In this document: positions 25,576 to 34,306 of the stretch, in pieces | How positions within the stretch are numbered: position 1 is the stretch's first letter | How the letters are laid out: each line of letters starts with the position of its first letter | Source: Pristimantibacillus sp052113225 | GTDB lineage: Bacteria > Bacillota > Bacilli > Paenibacillales > Paenibacillaceae | DNA: 64,000 bases | Direction: 5' to 3' | Assembly (NCBI RefSeq): GCF_052113225.1 | Contig: NZ_JBFRCT010000009.1 | Coordinates: 124,001 to 188,000, forward strand | Made by a program: the position numbers and the translations under genes | Notes under the pieces: model-generated | The model's database searches: none | Told to the model about the DNA's origin: nothing | Seen by the model: only the letters and a program-made list of their open reading frames with translations

Positions 25576-26358
25576 TTGACCCGAAATAAAGTCGAGATCT
25601 GTGGAGTGGATACTTCGAAACTGCCTGTCCTTACAAACGCCGAGATGCGGGAGCTGTTCACCGCATTACAAACAAAGAGCGAATGGGCAGCCAGAGAGAA
25701 ATTAGTTAACGGCAATTTAAGGCTGGTTCTTAGTGTTATTCAGCGGTTTAATAACAGGGGAGAGTTTGTAGACGACTTATTCCAGGTCGGCTGCATTGGA
25801 CTTATGAAGGCGATCGATAATTTCGACCTTAGCCAGAACGTCAAATTTTCCACCTATGCCGTGCCGATGATTATCGGTGAAATTCGCCGTTACTTACGTG
25901 ACAATAATCCGATCCGTGTATCACGGAGCTTAAGGGATATTGCCTACAAAGCGCTTCAGGTGCGAGACAGCCTGACGAATCAAAACTCGCGTGAACCAAC
26001 GATTTTTGAAATCTCAGAAGCGCTGAATGTACCAAAGGAAGATGTTGTGTTCGCGCTGGACGCGATTCAAGATCCGGTCTCCTTGTTCGAGCCGATCTAT
26101 CATGACGGCGGTGACCCGATTTATGTGATGGATCAAATAAGTGATGACAAGAACAAAGACGTATCCTGGATCGAAGAAATTGCACTTCGTGAAGCGATGC
26201 ATAAATTAAACGATCGTGAAAAAATGATTTTGTCGATGCGCTTCTTTGAAGGAAAGACGCAAATGGAAGTCGCTGACGAAATCGGCATTTCACAAGCACA
26301 GGTATCCAGGCTGGAGAAATCGGCGATCCAACAAATGCAAAAGCATGTTAAAACATGA
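25576..26358 (+). CDS. sigG: RNA polymerase sporulation sigma factor G
   Basis: Late forespore sigma factor. 260 residues from the TTG at 25576, which gives the conserved N terminus TRNKVEICGVDTSKLPVL (a sequence also recognised by anti-sigma CsfB/Gin in Bacillus). Region 2 (NLRLVLSVIQRFNNRGE, DNFDLSQNVKFSTYAVP), region 3 and region 4 (QMEVADEIGISQAQVSRLEKSAI) are complete. An ATG at 25540 lies inside the second leader hairpin and is rejected. Gene order spoIIGA-sigE-sigG is as in Bacillus. Confidence 0.97.
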   Translation: MTRNKVEICGVDTSKLPVLTNAEMRELFTALQTKSEWAAREKLVNGNLRLVLSVIQRFNNRGEFVDDLFQVGCIGLMKAIDNFDLSQNVKFSTYAVPMIIGEIRRYLRDNNPIRVSRSLRDIAYKALQVRDSLTNQNSREPTIFEISEALNVPKEDVVFALDAIQDPVSLFEPIYHDGGDPIYVMDQISDDKNKDVSWIEEIALREAMHKLNDREKMILSMRFFEGKTQMEVADEIGISQAQVSRLEKSAIQQMQKHVKT

Positions 26359-26383
26359 ACGGTGCCGCTAGGCACCGTTTTTT
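26359..26383 (+). terminator. Terminator after sigG
   Basis: ACGGTGCC-GCTA-GGCACCGT stem followed by a run of Ts, directly after the stop codon. Confidence 0.93.
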
Positions 26384-26395
26384 CATGTTCCAGTG

Positions 26396-26428
26396 CTTGT
26401 TCAGGCGAACAAGCTAACTTGTTTTTTT
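26396..26428 (+). terminator. Second terminator-like hairpin after sigG
   Basis: CTTGTTC-AGGC-GAACAAG, or alternatively ACAAG-CTAA-CTTGT, followed by seven Ts. Two terminators in series separate sigG from ylmC. Confidence 0.7.
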
Positions 26429-26510
26429 ATTCGAACAGGACATTTTGGGCGTTTTGTACATATAGATAAGAGAGGATGTTCATCCCGTTCAAGTGAAAGG
26501 TGATGTGCAA

Positions 26511-26789
26511 ATGAAGATATCGGATTTTCAAACGAAGGATGTTATAAATATTGTGGACGGTAAAAAACTGGGGCAAGTCAGTGACCTGGAGTTGGATCTG
26601 CGCCAAGGTCGTATCGATGCGATCGTTATTCCCCAGTACACAAGATTTCTAGGTGTGTTTGGGAGCGGAGGGACCGAGGTCGTTATTCCGTGGCGTAATA
26701 TTGTTAAAATTGGAGCAGACGTCGTGCTTGTCCGAATGGATGAATCGAATAAGAAACTTGAGGACGAAGATTTGCACGCCCGCTCATAA
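26511..26789 (+). CDS. ylmC: YlmC/YmxH-family sporulation protein (PRC-barrel)
   Basis: 92 residues from the ATG at 26511, seven bases after AAAGGTGAT. A small PRC-barrel-like protein (ISDFQTKDVINIVDGKKLGQVSDLELD, then GRIDAIVIP and VVIPWRNIVKIGADVVLV). Members of this family are found in spore formers and annotated as sporulation proteins; molecular role unknown. It heads the ylm block, as in Bacillus. Confidence 0.9.
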   Translation: MKISDFQTKDVINIVDGKKLGQVSDLELDLRQGRIDAIVIPQYTRFLGVFGSGGTEVVIPWRNIVKIGADVVLVRMDESNKKLEDEDLHARS

Positions 26790-26822
26790 CAGGGTAAACT
26801 GCTTACAGAGGTGAGTGCCCGT

Positions 26823-27677
26823 ATGGAATCGTTTAAATCTGTACTTTCGGCGAAGGGACCTTCGCTTTTTTTATTGTCTGAATGGAATGAACAAAATGAA
26901 TATTTGACTGCTGGTTTTACAAGCAGAAACGGCGGAGTAAGCGAAGAACCCTGGGCTTCTCTTAATGTAGGTCTGCATGTTGGTGATCAGGATGCAGACG
27001 TTGTGCGTAACCGTCAGCTAATTGCCGAAGCGATAAATTGGCCATTTGAGGCATGGACCTGTGGGGAACAGGTGCATGGCAGTAATGTATTCGCCGTTAC
27101 GGAAGCGGAGCGGGGGATGGGACGGCTGTCACGATCTTCAGCCATTGCAGATACGGACGCACTTATTACGAATGTGCCAGGTGTGCTTCTTGCATCATTT
27201 TACGCTGACTGTGTTCCACTGTATTTCTATGACCCGGTGCATCAAGCCGTAGCGCTTGCTCATGCAGGGTGGAAGGGTACGGTGCAGCAAATTGCGGTGC
27301 GAACGATTGAAGCGATGGAGAAGCAATATGGGACAAAGCTCGAACAACTTCGCTGTGCTATAGGGCCGTCGATTGACGACTGCTGTTATGAGGTTGACGG
27401 TTTTGTCATTGATAAGCTGCAGTCGCTCGTACAAGAACTCGCAAACGCAGCAAATTCTGCCCCTGAATCTATGCTTACATTGGTGGAAAACGGTAAAGCT
27501 ATGGTAAACTTAAAACAAATTAACCGACATATTATGCTTAAAGCAGGAATTTTGCCGATTCATATCGAATTATCCGAGTGGTGCACAGGATGCAGCACAG
27601 ATCAATTTTTCTCCCACCGGAAGGAAGGCGGCAAAACTGGCCGTATGGCCAGCTGGATCGGTATCCGGGAAAGGTGA
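26823..27677 (+). CDS. ylmD: YlmD/YfiH-family multicopper-oxidase-fold purine nucleoside enzyme
   Basis: 284 residues. The ATG at 26823 lies nine bases after AGAGGTGA; GTG at 26811 is part of that site. Metal-binding residues of the family are visible: the His in EQVHGSNV, TDALITN, the ADCVP cysteine and the AHAGWKGT histidine, plus IGPSIDDCCYEVD and a C-terminal FFSHRKEGGKTGR. Related proteins (LACC1/YfiH) have purine nucleoside phosphorylase and adenosine deaminase activity; older annotations call them laccases or polyphenol oxidases. Confidence 0.92.
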   Translation: MESFKSVLSAKGPSLFLLSEWNEQNEYLTAGFTSRNGGVSEEPWASLNVGLHVGDQDADVVRNRQLIAEAINWPFEAWTCGEQVHGSNVFAVTEAERGMGRLSRSSAIADTDALITNVPGVLLASFYADCVPLYFYDPVHQAVALAHAGWKGTVQQIAVRTIEAMEKQYGTKLEQLRCAIGPSIDDCCYEVDGFVIDKLQSLVQELANAANSAPESMLTLVENGKAMVNLKQINRHIMLKAGILPIHIELSEWCTGCSTDQFFSHRKEGGKTGRMASWIGIRER

Positions 27678-27681
27678 TCGA

Positions 27682-28410
27682 ATGACGAATACGATTAAAA
27701 CAGCATTATCTGGAAGAATAGAAGAGGTAGAGCGCCGGATCGCAGAAGCTTGCGAGAGAAGCGGCCGAAGCCGTGAAGATGTAAACATTATCGCGGTAAC
27801 AAAGTATGTGTCGCTGGAAACAGCGGAGGCTGCCCATCAGTTAGGACTTCAGCATCTCGGTGAGAATCGTTGGCAGGACGCTAAGGACAAGTGGGAAGCC
27901 ATTAGCGGCAAGGATACAGGCGAAAGTAGTGGACAAGCCGTATGGCATTTTATCGGGTCGCTGCAGACGAACAAAGTGAAGGACGTCATTGGGAAATTTA
28001 CATACATACATTCGATCGATCGCTTATCTTTGGCACAGGCGATTGATAAAAGGGCTTCCCAGCTAGGTATTACTGTTCCATGTTTCGTTCAGGTTAATGT
28101 GTCGGGTGAAGATTCCAAGCATGGCCTTGAACCTGAGCAACTGCCGATCCTTTTAACAGAGGTTAAGGAATTATCATCACTGCGCATTATCGGCCTTATG
28201 ACGATGGCTCCTTATGAGACGGAAGCGGAGGAGACAAGACCTGTATTTCGTGCTTTGCGAGAGCTTCGGGATGAGATGAACAAGCGTGAACTACTCTCTG
28301 AACCGATGACGGAGTTGTCCATGGGTATGTCGGGAGATTTCGAGGTTGCGATAGAAGAAGGTGCAACCTTTATCCGTTTGGGAACGATATTAGTAGGAAA
28401 AGAGGGATAA
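27682..28410 (+). CDS. ylmE: YggS/YlmE-family PLP homeostasis protein
   Basis: 242 residues, single-domain alanine-racemase-type TIM barrel that binds PLP and buffers vitamin B6 and amino acid pools. PLP lysine is in NIIAVTKYVSLE (about residue 40); GENRWQDAKDKW, WHFIGSLQTNK, VNVSGEDSKHGLEP and the phosphate-binding SMGMSGDFEVAIEEGATFIRLG are all present. It starts four bases after ylmD and ends three bases before sepF. Confidence 0.95.
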   Translation: MTNTIKTALSGRIEEVERRIAEACERSGRSREDVNIIAVTKYVSLETAEAAHQLGLQHLGENRWQDAKDKWEAISGKDTGESSGQAVWHFIGSLQTNKVKDVIGKFTYIHSIDRLSLAQAIDKRASQLGITVPCFVQVNVSGEDSKHGLEPEQLPILLTEVKELSSLRIIGLMTMAPYETEAEETRPVFRALRELRDEMNKRELLSEPMTELSMGMSGDFEVAIEEGATFIRLGTILVGKEG

Positions 28411-28413
28411 TCG

Positions 28414-28875
28414 ATGAGTGTTATGAACCGGTTTATGAACTTTTTAGGCCTTCAAGAGGAAGAAGAAGTTGTAGAGCGTGAGAAGGTAACTCCACAATCA
28501 GAAGAACAAGAGGTTGAAACTTCTGCGTTCGAATCACGTAGAAACACCAAAGGCGGTAATAACAACAATATTGTGAGTATTCATTCGCAAAAGAGTGTCA
28601 GAGTCGTATTAAGCGAGCCGCGCTCATACGATGAAGCACAGGACATTGCTGACCATTTGCGTTCGCGCCGGGCGGTTATTGTCAATCTGCAGCGTGTGCG
28701 TACAGATTTGGCTGTACGGATCGTTGATTTCTTAAGCGGTACCGTATATGCGCTTAACGGCCACATTTCCAAACTTGGGCCAAACATCTTCCTATGTACA
28801 CCGGATTCCGTGGAAATTCAAGGCGCCATTACAGAAATGCTGGCAGAGGATATTGATTACAATAAGATGAGGTGA
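28414..28875 (+). CDS. sepF: Cell division protein SepF
   Basis: Membrane-associated FtsZ partner that shapes and tethers the Z ring. 153 residues: N-terminal amphipathic helix (MSVMNRFMNFLGL), an acidic linker of about 50 residues and the C-terminal polymerising domain (VRVVLSEPRSYDEAQDIADHLRSR, RIVDFLSGTVYALNG, FLCTPDSVEI). Its presence next to ylm genes is conserved and fits with the FtsZ C-terminal peptide seen above. Confidence 0.96.
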   Translation: MSVMNRFMNFLGLQEEEEVVEREKVTPQSEEQEVETSAFESRRNTKGGNNNNIVSIHSQKSVRVVLSEPRSYDEAQDIADHLRSRRAVIVNLQRVRTDLAVRIVDFLSGTVYALNGHISKLGPNIFLCTPDSVEIQGAITEMLAEDIDYNKMR

Positions 28876-28882
28876 CCTTGAT

Positions 28883-29155
28883 TTGGACGTCTATGGTTTG
28901 ATAATGAACATCCAGAATATTTACAGCTTTATGATTATTGGTTACGTATTGTTGTCCTGGCTGCCAAATGCTCGTGAGAGCTTTATTGGTGTATGGCTGG
29001 GCAAACTGGTGGAGCCGTATCTTGGCATATTCCGCAGATTCATTCCACCAATTGGCGGCATGCTTGATATTTCTCCGATTATAGCAATCTTTGCTTTGCG
29101 CTTTATTGCTTACGGTCTCTATGCTGTTGTCGATTTCATTCTGAACATGTTCTAA
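28883..29155 (+). CDS. ylmG: YggT-family membrane protein YlmG
   Basis: 90 residues, TTG start after GAGGTGACC. Two membrane helices (about 8-25 and 65-88) flank the family signature (PYLGIFRRFIPPIGG-DISPIIAIFAL). YggT proteins are implicated in osmotic tolerance and in division-linked membrane organisation; the exact role is open. Confidence 0.92.
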   Translation: MDVYGLIMNIQNIYSFMIIGYVLLSWLPNARESFIGVWLGKLVEPYLGIFRRFIPPIGGMLDISPIIAIFALRFIAYGLYAVVDFILNMF

Positions 29156-29168
29156 GGAAGGACATTCT

Positions 29169-29948
29169 ATGAAGCCAACACTATACGAGCATTTCCATCC
29201 GGATGAGAAGCCTTATGTCGATCGGGCTATGGAGTGGGTTGAACGGTCCGCGCAGCTGCATGAGCTGAAGCGGACCGATTTTTTAGATCCGAGACAAGCA
29301 GAGATTGTGCAGATGCTTGCAAATCGGAATCCAGACGTACAGCTTCGCCTGGCAGGCGGTTATCCGGAGGCTGAGCGATGCAGAGCCATTATTGGACCGG
29401 AATACCGTTATTTGGATGATGAGCCGATTGGTTTATCCGTCTTGGCCGTAGATGGCGGAGGTACTCATCTGGAACTTGATCACGGCGATTACCTGGGCGC
29501 ATTGCTCGGTCTCGGCGTCAAACGTGATCGAATTGGAGATATTCATGTACATGAGGACTACTCGCATATAATTGTTTTGGACGAAATTGCCGATTACTTA
29601 AATGTACACTTAAGACAAGTGCATCGTGCGAGCGTACTTACGGAAATAATTCCCATCACTGAGCTTAAGCCCGTTGTACCTGCCCTTCAAGAAATGTCCT
29701 TCACAGTCGCCTCCATGCGGCTTGATGGAATCGCTAGTGACGTTTACCGGATCAGCCGGACTAAGATTGTGGATCCCATCCGTGCAGGCAGATGTAGAGT
29801 GAACTGGAAGACATCCGAGAATCCATCAGAACAGCTCAAAATGGGAGATGTTGTCTCCTTTAAGGGGCTTGGAAGATTTAAGGTGTTGGAAATTGATGGC
29901 ATGACGAAAAAGGGAAGAATTCGCGTCAAGGTTGGTAAATTTATTTGA
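29169..29948 (+). CDS. ylmH: S4-domain RNA-binding protein YlmH
   Basis: 259 residues. N-terminal half typical of YlmH (FLDPRQAEIVQMLANRNPD, EYRYLDDEPIGLSVLA, GDILGAL-like LGALLGLGVKRDRIGDI), C-terminal S4 RNA-binding domain from about residue 183 (SFTVASMRLDGIASDVYRISR, VNWK, GDVVSFKGLGRFKV). B. subtilis YlmH has been linked to rescue of stalled large ribosomal subunits. Ribosome binding site AAGGAAGG overlaps the end of ylmG's trailer. Confidence 0.94.
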   Translation: MKPTLYEHFHPDEKPYVDRAMEWVERSAQLHELKRTDFLDPRQAEIVQMLANRNPDVQLRLAGGYPEAERCRAIIGPEYRYLDDEPIGLSVLAVDGGGTHLELDHGDYLGALLGLGVKRDRIGDIHVHEDYSHIIVLDEIADYLNVHLRQVHRASVLTEIIPITELKPVVPALQEMSFTVASMRLDGIASDVYRISRTKIVDPIRAGRCRVNWKTSENPSEQLKMGDVVSFKGLGRFKVLEIDGMTKKGRIRVKVGKFI

Positions 29949-30049
29949 TTCGTTGCAGGATTTTGGAAACAACTGTCGAAATCCATTCCAACAACGAATA
30001 ATTCCGAGTACATCCGCGAATGCGGCAAATACGTTGAGGAGGTGCGCCA

Positions 30050-30580
30050 ATGCCGTTGACGCCATTGGACATACATAACAAGGAATTTGGACGAAGATTA
30101 CGCGGGTATGACGAGGATGAAGTGAATGAATTCCTCGATCAGGTGATCAAGGATTACGAATCGATTATTCGCGAGAACAAGGAACTCCAGAACCAGATTC
30201 TGGGTCTTCAGGAGAGATTGAATCACTTCTCAAATATCGAAGAAACGCTCAGTAAGACAATTATCGTCGCTCAAGAGGCTGCTGACGAAGTGCGTAGTAA
30301 TGCTAAGAAAGAAGCGCAGCTTATTATAAAAGAGTCAGAGAAGAACGCCGATCGTATCATTAACGAGTCGCTTTCCAAATCACGCAAAGTATCGCTAGAG
30401 GTGGAAGAGCTCAAGAAGCAAGCCTCAATCTATCGTGCTCGTTTCCGTACGCTGGTAGAAGCTCAGCTTGAGCTGCTTGGTCAAGAAGGCTGGGATTCGT
30501 TAAATGCCGAGAATCAGCAGATTTCTCACTCATCGTCTACGGTAACCCATCTGACGGCTGAACATTTACAGCGCGGATAG
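30050..30580 (+). CDS. divIVA: Cell division initiation protein DivIVA
   Basis: Coiled-coil protein that binds negatively curved membrane at poles and septa. 176 residues: the N-terminal membrane-binding segment PLDIHNKEFGRRLRGYDEDEVNEFLDQV with the key Phe and Arg, followed by long heptad-rich helices to about residue 140 and a short polar tail. Ribosome binding site GAGGAGGTG at 30033-30041. It sits just before ileS, as in Bacillus. Confidence 0.96.
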   Translation: MPLTPLDIHNKEFGRRLRGYDEDEVNEFLDQVIKDYESIIRENKELQNQILGLQERLNHFSNIEETLSKTIIVAQEAADEVRSNAKKEAQLIIKESEKNADRIINESLSKSRKVSLEVEELKKQASIYRARFRTLVEAQLELLGQEGWDSLNAENQQISHSSSTVTHLTAEHLQRG

Positions 30581-30591
30581 GCATTTGACAT

Positions 30592-30620
30592 TTGACATCG
30601 CAGCGGCGATAAGCTATAAA
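30592..30620 (+). promoter_or_regulatory. Sigma-A-type promoter for the ileS T-box leader
   Basis: TTGACA (30592-30597), 17 bases, TATAAA (30615-30620). A second TTGACA sits seven bases upstream (30585). Transcription would begin near 30627, just before the T-box. Confidence 0.82.
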
Positions 30621-30626
30621 TAATAG

Positions 30627-30945
30627 TAATTGAATGGTAGTTGATTCAAACTTCATTGACGAGAACGAGTACGATTCCAAGTTCGTCCACCAGAGAGCCG
30701 TTGATTGCTGAGAAGCGGCGTTCGAACCGATTCGGAAAATCATCTCTGAGAAGCAGCGCTGAACATGTGATCCTTTGTGGTTGCGTCATTAAGAGCTGAC
30801 GGTTTGTCCCCCGTTAGAGGGACCGCGAATTGTTCATTCGCGCCAAGGTGCCGCAGTCGGTTGATTTATTCAACATCGACTACGGAACAAGGGTGGTAAC
30901 GCGAGCTAAGCCTCGTCCCTTTTACAGGGACGGGGCTTTTTTGTT
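30627..30945 (+). ncRNA. T-box leader of ileS (isoleucine specifier)
   Basis: tRNA-sensing riboswitch. Stem I base AGAGA (30692) pairs with TCTCT (30743-30747). The specifier-loop codon just before that arm is ATC (30739-30741) followed by A, which reads tRNA-Ile(GAU). The T-box sequence AGGGTGGTAACGCG is at 30890-30903. The terminator GCCTCGTCCC / GGGACGGGGC plus T-run spans 30909-30944. Uncharged tRNA-Ile would favour the antiterminator and readthrough into ileS. Confidence 0.93.
30909..30944 (+). terminator. T-box attenuator terminator
   Basis: GCCTCGTCCC-TTTTACA-GGGACGGGGC followed by TTTTTTG. It is competitive with the T-box antiterminator. Confidence 0.92.
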
Positions 30946-30947
30946 TT

Positions 30948-31060
30948 CACAAACAGCCTGAATTGGCTGTTAAGGTTCTAATTCTTAGGTATTGCTTACG
31001 AAGCAAGAATCATCACAAACAGCCTGAATTGGCTGTTAAGGTTCTAATTCTTTTTAGGAG
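30948..31060. repeat. Tandem hairpin modules (66-bp period) upstream of ileS
   Basis: Copy A starts at 30948, copy B at 31014. Each reads CACAAACAGCC-TGAATT-GGCTGTT, then AAGGTTCT and AATTCTT. Between them lies TATTGCTTACGAAGCAAGAAT, which contains TGCTT-ACG-AAGCA. Copy B runs into TTTTTAGGAGG, the ileS ribosome binding site. The order and anchors match the rocD repeat at 703-835, while the hairpin arms differ but remain complementary. Confidence 0.9.
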
Positions 31061-31070
31061 GACATCAATA

Positions 31071-34000
31071 ATGCAACGTGTAGACGTCAAAGAAAAAGCA
31101 AGAGCCCGGGAATTGCGTATTTTGCAGCAATGGGCAGAGAATGATACGTTCAAGAAATCGATCGAGAACCGTACAGGTAAACCGAACTATGTCTTCTATG
31201 AAGGCCCGCCAACAGCCAATGGTGCACCGCATATCGGTCACGTGCTTGGCCGCGTTATTAAGGACTTTATCGGCCGCTACAAAACGATGTCGGGCTACCG
31301 TGTCGTCCGTAAAGCCGGTTGGGATACTCACGGACTGCCGGTAGAGCTTGGCGTTGAGAAGCAGCTTGGTATTTCCGGAAAGCAAGAGATTGAGAAGTAT
31401 GGCGTTGAGGAATTCATCAAGAAGTGTAAAGATAGTGTGTTCGTCTATGAGAAGCAGTGGCGTGAACTGACTGAAGCAATTGCTTATTGGACAGATCTCG
31501 ATAACCCATATATCACTTTGAAGAATGAGTATATCGAAAGCGTATGGCATATCCTCTCGACTATTCACAGCAAAGGTCTGCTGTATCGCGGACATCGCGT
31601 TAGCCCTTATTGTCCTTGCTGCCAAACGACACTGAGTTCGCATGAGGTAGCACAAGGCTATGAGGATGTAAAAGATCTAAGCGCAACGGTTAAGTTTAAG
31701 CTCAGCAATGGCGAATCGATTCTTGCTTGGACGACTACGCCTTGGACATTGCCAGCAAACGTTGCTCTGGCAGTAAATCCGGAGCTGGATTATATCCGCG
31801 CATCCAAAGACGGCGAAGTATACATCGTCGCTCAAAACCTGGCAGAGAGCGTGCTTAAGGAAGGTTATGAGACACTCTCGACGCTGAAAGGTTCGGAGCT
31901 TGTTGGTCTTTCTTATGAGCCTCCATTCCGCTATGTACCAATTGAAAAAGGTCACATTGTTATCCCTGGTGACTTTGTCAGCGACACAAGTGGTACTGGT
32001 ATCGTTCATATCGCACCTGCACATGGTGAGGATGACTATAAGGTAGCCCGTCAGAACGGCATCAGCATGCTGAGTGTCGTGAACAACGCCGGACGTTATG
32101 TAGATGAAGTGACGGATTTGGCTGGTAAATTCGTAAAAGACTGCGACGTCGACATTGTTAAAATGCTCAGCGAACGTGGGCTGCTCTATTCCAAAGAGCG
32201 TTATGAGCACAGCTATCCATTCTGCTGGCGCTGTAAATCTCCGCTTCTGTATTATGCGACAGAAAGCTGGTTTATCGAAACAACAAAAGTGAAAGATCAA
32301 TTGATCGCTAACAACAGCACAGTAGACTGGTACCCAGGTCATATTCGCGAAGGACGCTTCGGCAAGTTCCTGGAGGACTTGGTGGATTGGAATATCAGCC
32401 GGAACCGTTATTGGGGAACGCCTCTTAATGTTTGGGTATGTGAAGCAACGGGTAAAGAATATGCACCGAGCAGTATTGCTGACCTGCGTGAACGCGCCGT
32501 AGACTTTGTGCCGGAAGATATTGAGCTTCATAAGCCTTATGTGGATGAGATCAAGCTGAAGTCACCATTCCAGGAAGGCGCTGTGATGACTCGTACTTCT
32601 GAAGTTATCGATGTATGGTTTGACAGCGGCTCGATGCCATTTGCGCAGCAGCATCATCCATTCGAGAATGCCGAAGAGTTTGCCGAGCAATATCCGGCAG
32701 ATATGATCTGTGAAGGTATCGACCAAACGCGCGGCTGGTTCTTCAGCCTGCTGGCTGTTTCAACGCTGTACAACGGCAAAGCGCCATACAAAGCGGTTAT
32801 CTCGACTGGCCATATCCTCGATGAGAACGGTCAAAAGATGTCCAAGTCGAAGGGCAATGTTATCGATCCTTGGGAAATCATCAACGAATTTGGTACGGAT
32901 GCCTTCCGTTGGGCACTTCTTGCAGACAGTGCACCATGGAACAGTAAACGCTTCTCGCGCGGCATTGTGGGCGAAGCGAAATCGAAGGTTATCGATACGA
33001 TCGTAAACACACATGCGTTCTACGCGTTATACGCTTCGATTGACGGATTTAACCCGGCTGATCATCCAGAGCGTCCATCCACAAGTAAGCTGGACCGCTG
33101 GATTGTATCCCGTCTGAACAGCCTGATCAAGAACGTAGTGAAAGGTCTTGAAGTTAATGACTTCCTGAACGCTGCGAAGGCAATTGAGATCTTCGTTGAT
33201 GAGCTGAGCAACTGGTACATCCGTCGTTCGCGTGACCGTTTCTGGGGAAGTGGTCTTACCGAGGATAAAATCGCTGCTTATCAAACGCTGCGCCATGTGT
33301 TGCTGACGCTCTCCCGTATTATCGCACCATATGCACCACTGCTTGCAGAAGATGTGTACGGTAACCTTGGAGGAGAGTCTAGCGTTCATTTTGCCGATTA
33401 TCCGACAGCGGACGAAGCGGCTATTGATGAGACACTGGAACGTGATATGGACAGTGCGAAGCAAATCGTAGAGCTTGCGCGCAACGTGAGGAACGAGACA
33501 GGTATTAAAACTCGCCAGCCTTTGTCAGAGCTGATCGTATCGCTTGACCGTGATTTTGCTGTAGCAGAGTATGAGGATATCATCAAAGACGAGATCAACG
33601 TGAAGTCGATTGTGGTTCAGAACAGCGACAGTGGTTTTGTTGACTTCTCTCTGAAGCTCAACCTGAAAGTGGCGGGTAAGAAATACGGCAAGCATGTTGG
33701 TCCTATCCAGGCTTATCTGAAAGGATTAGCAGCGGAAGCTACTCGTGAGGCTGTTACTTCTGGAAGCCTCGTATTCACTTCGGCTGAAGGCGAAGCGATC
33801 ACCGTAACAACGGAAGAGCTGCTTGTCGAGAAACAAGCTAAATCCGGTTTTGCTTCTGCCTCGGCTAGCGGAGTTACAGTTGCCCTCAACACAGATATTA
33901 CGCCAGAGCTCGAGCAGGAAGGTTGGGTGCGCGAAGTCATTCGTGCGGTTCAGGACACTCGTAAGAAGCTTGATCTTCCAATCGAGAAACGGATTGATCT

Positions 34001-34160
34001 GGCACTTGATGTTGACGCAGAACTTCAAGCAGCTCTTCAAGCGTTCAGCAATGTACTGAATGACAATGTCTTGTTAAACAGTGTTTCGTATGAATCTGCA
34101 GAGGGTATGGAACGCGTACAGCTTGGCGACAAAGAAATCGGCATTCTTGTCCGCGGGTAG
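31071..34160 (+). CDS. ileS: Isoleucyl-tRNA synthetase, type 2-like
   Basis: Charges tRNA-Ile. 1029 residues from the ATG at 31071, ten bases after AGGAGG; a frame open back to 30963 only translates the tandem repeat. Class I motifs: PHIGH (HIGH at about 54-57) and KMSKS at 589-593. The editing domain lies between, with TTPWTLPANVAL and GTGIVHIAPAHGEDD. The length, the YEGPPTANGAPHIGH opening, AGWDTHGLPVELGVEK and the C-terminal part match the eukaryote-like IleRS2 class, not the roughly 920-residue IleRS1 that B. subtilis has here. IleRS2 enzymes are generally insensitive to mupirocin. Confidence 0.95.
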   Translation: MQRVDVKEKARARELRILQQWAENDTFKKSIENRTGKPNYVFYEGPPTANGAPHIGHVLGRVIKDFIGRYKTMSGYRVVRKAGWDTHGLPVELGVEKQLGISGKQEIEKYGVEEFIKKCKDSVFVYEKQWRELTEAIAYWTDLDNPYITLKNEYIESVWHILSTIHSKGLLYRGHRVSPYCPCCQTTLSSHEVAQGYEDVKDLSATVKFKLSNGESILAWTTTPWTLPANVALAVNPELDYIRASKDGEVYIVAQNLAESVLKEGYETLSTLKGSELVGLSYEPPFRYVPIEKGHIVIPGDFVSDTSGTGIVHIAPAHGEDDYKVARQNGISMLSVVNNAGRYVDEVTDLAGKFVKDCDVDIVKMLSERGLLYSKERYEHSYPFCWRCKSPLLYYATESWFIETTKVKDQLIANNSTVDWYPGHIREGRFGKFLEDLVDWNISRNRYWGTPLNVWVCEATGKEYAPSSIADLRERAVDFVPEDIELHKPYVDEIKLKSPFQEGAVMTRTSEVIDVWFDSGSMPFAQQHHPFENAEEFAEQYPADMICEGIDQTRGWFFSLLAVSTLYNGKAPYKAVISTGHILDENGQKMSKSKGNVIDPWEIINEFGTDAFRWALLADSAPWNSKRFSRGIVGEAKSKVIDTIVNTHAFYALYASIDGFNPADHPERPSTSKLDRWIVSRLNSLIKNVVKGLEVNDFLNAAKAIEIFVDELSNWYIRRSRDRFWGSGLTEDKIAAYQTLRHVLLTLSRIIAPYAPLLAEDVYGNLGGESSVHFADYPTADEAAIDETLERDMDSAKQIVELARNVRNETGIKTRQPLSELIVSLDRDFAVAEYEDIIKDEINVKSIVVQNSDSGFVDFSLKLNLKVAGKKYGKHVGPIQAYLKGLAAEATREAVTSGSLVFTSAEGEAITVTTEELLVEKQAKSGFASASASGVTVALNTDITPELEQEGWVREVIRAVQDTRKKLDLPIEKRIDLALDVDAELQAALQAFSNVLNDNVLLNSVSYESAEGMERVQLGDKEIGILVRG

Positions 34161-34208
34161 GCATATAGTCGCGACAGTTCGGGATATAGTATAAGGAGCA
34201 TGGCCACA

Positions 34209-34240
34209 AAAAAAGAGTGCCTGCACATAAGGCACCTTTT
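34209..34240 (+). terminator. Terminator after ileS
   Basis: A-run, GTGCCT-GCACATA-AGGCAC stem, then CTTTT. Confidence 0.8.
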
Positions 34241-34306
34241 CCTTATAGCAAGCGGATGGATCCTAATCGGTTCTGACCGTTAACGCTTTGCAAAGGGGGA
34301 CGCCAC

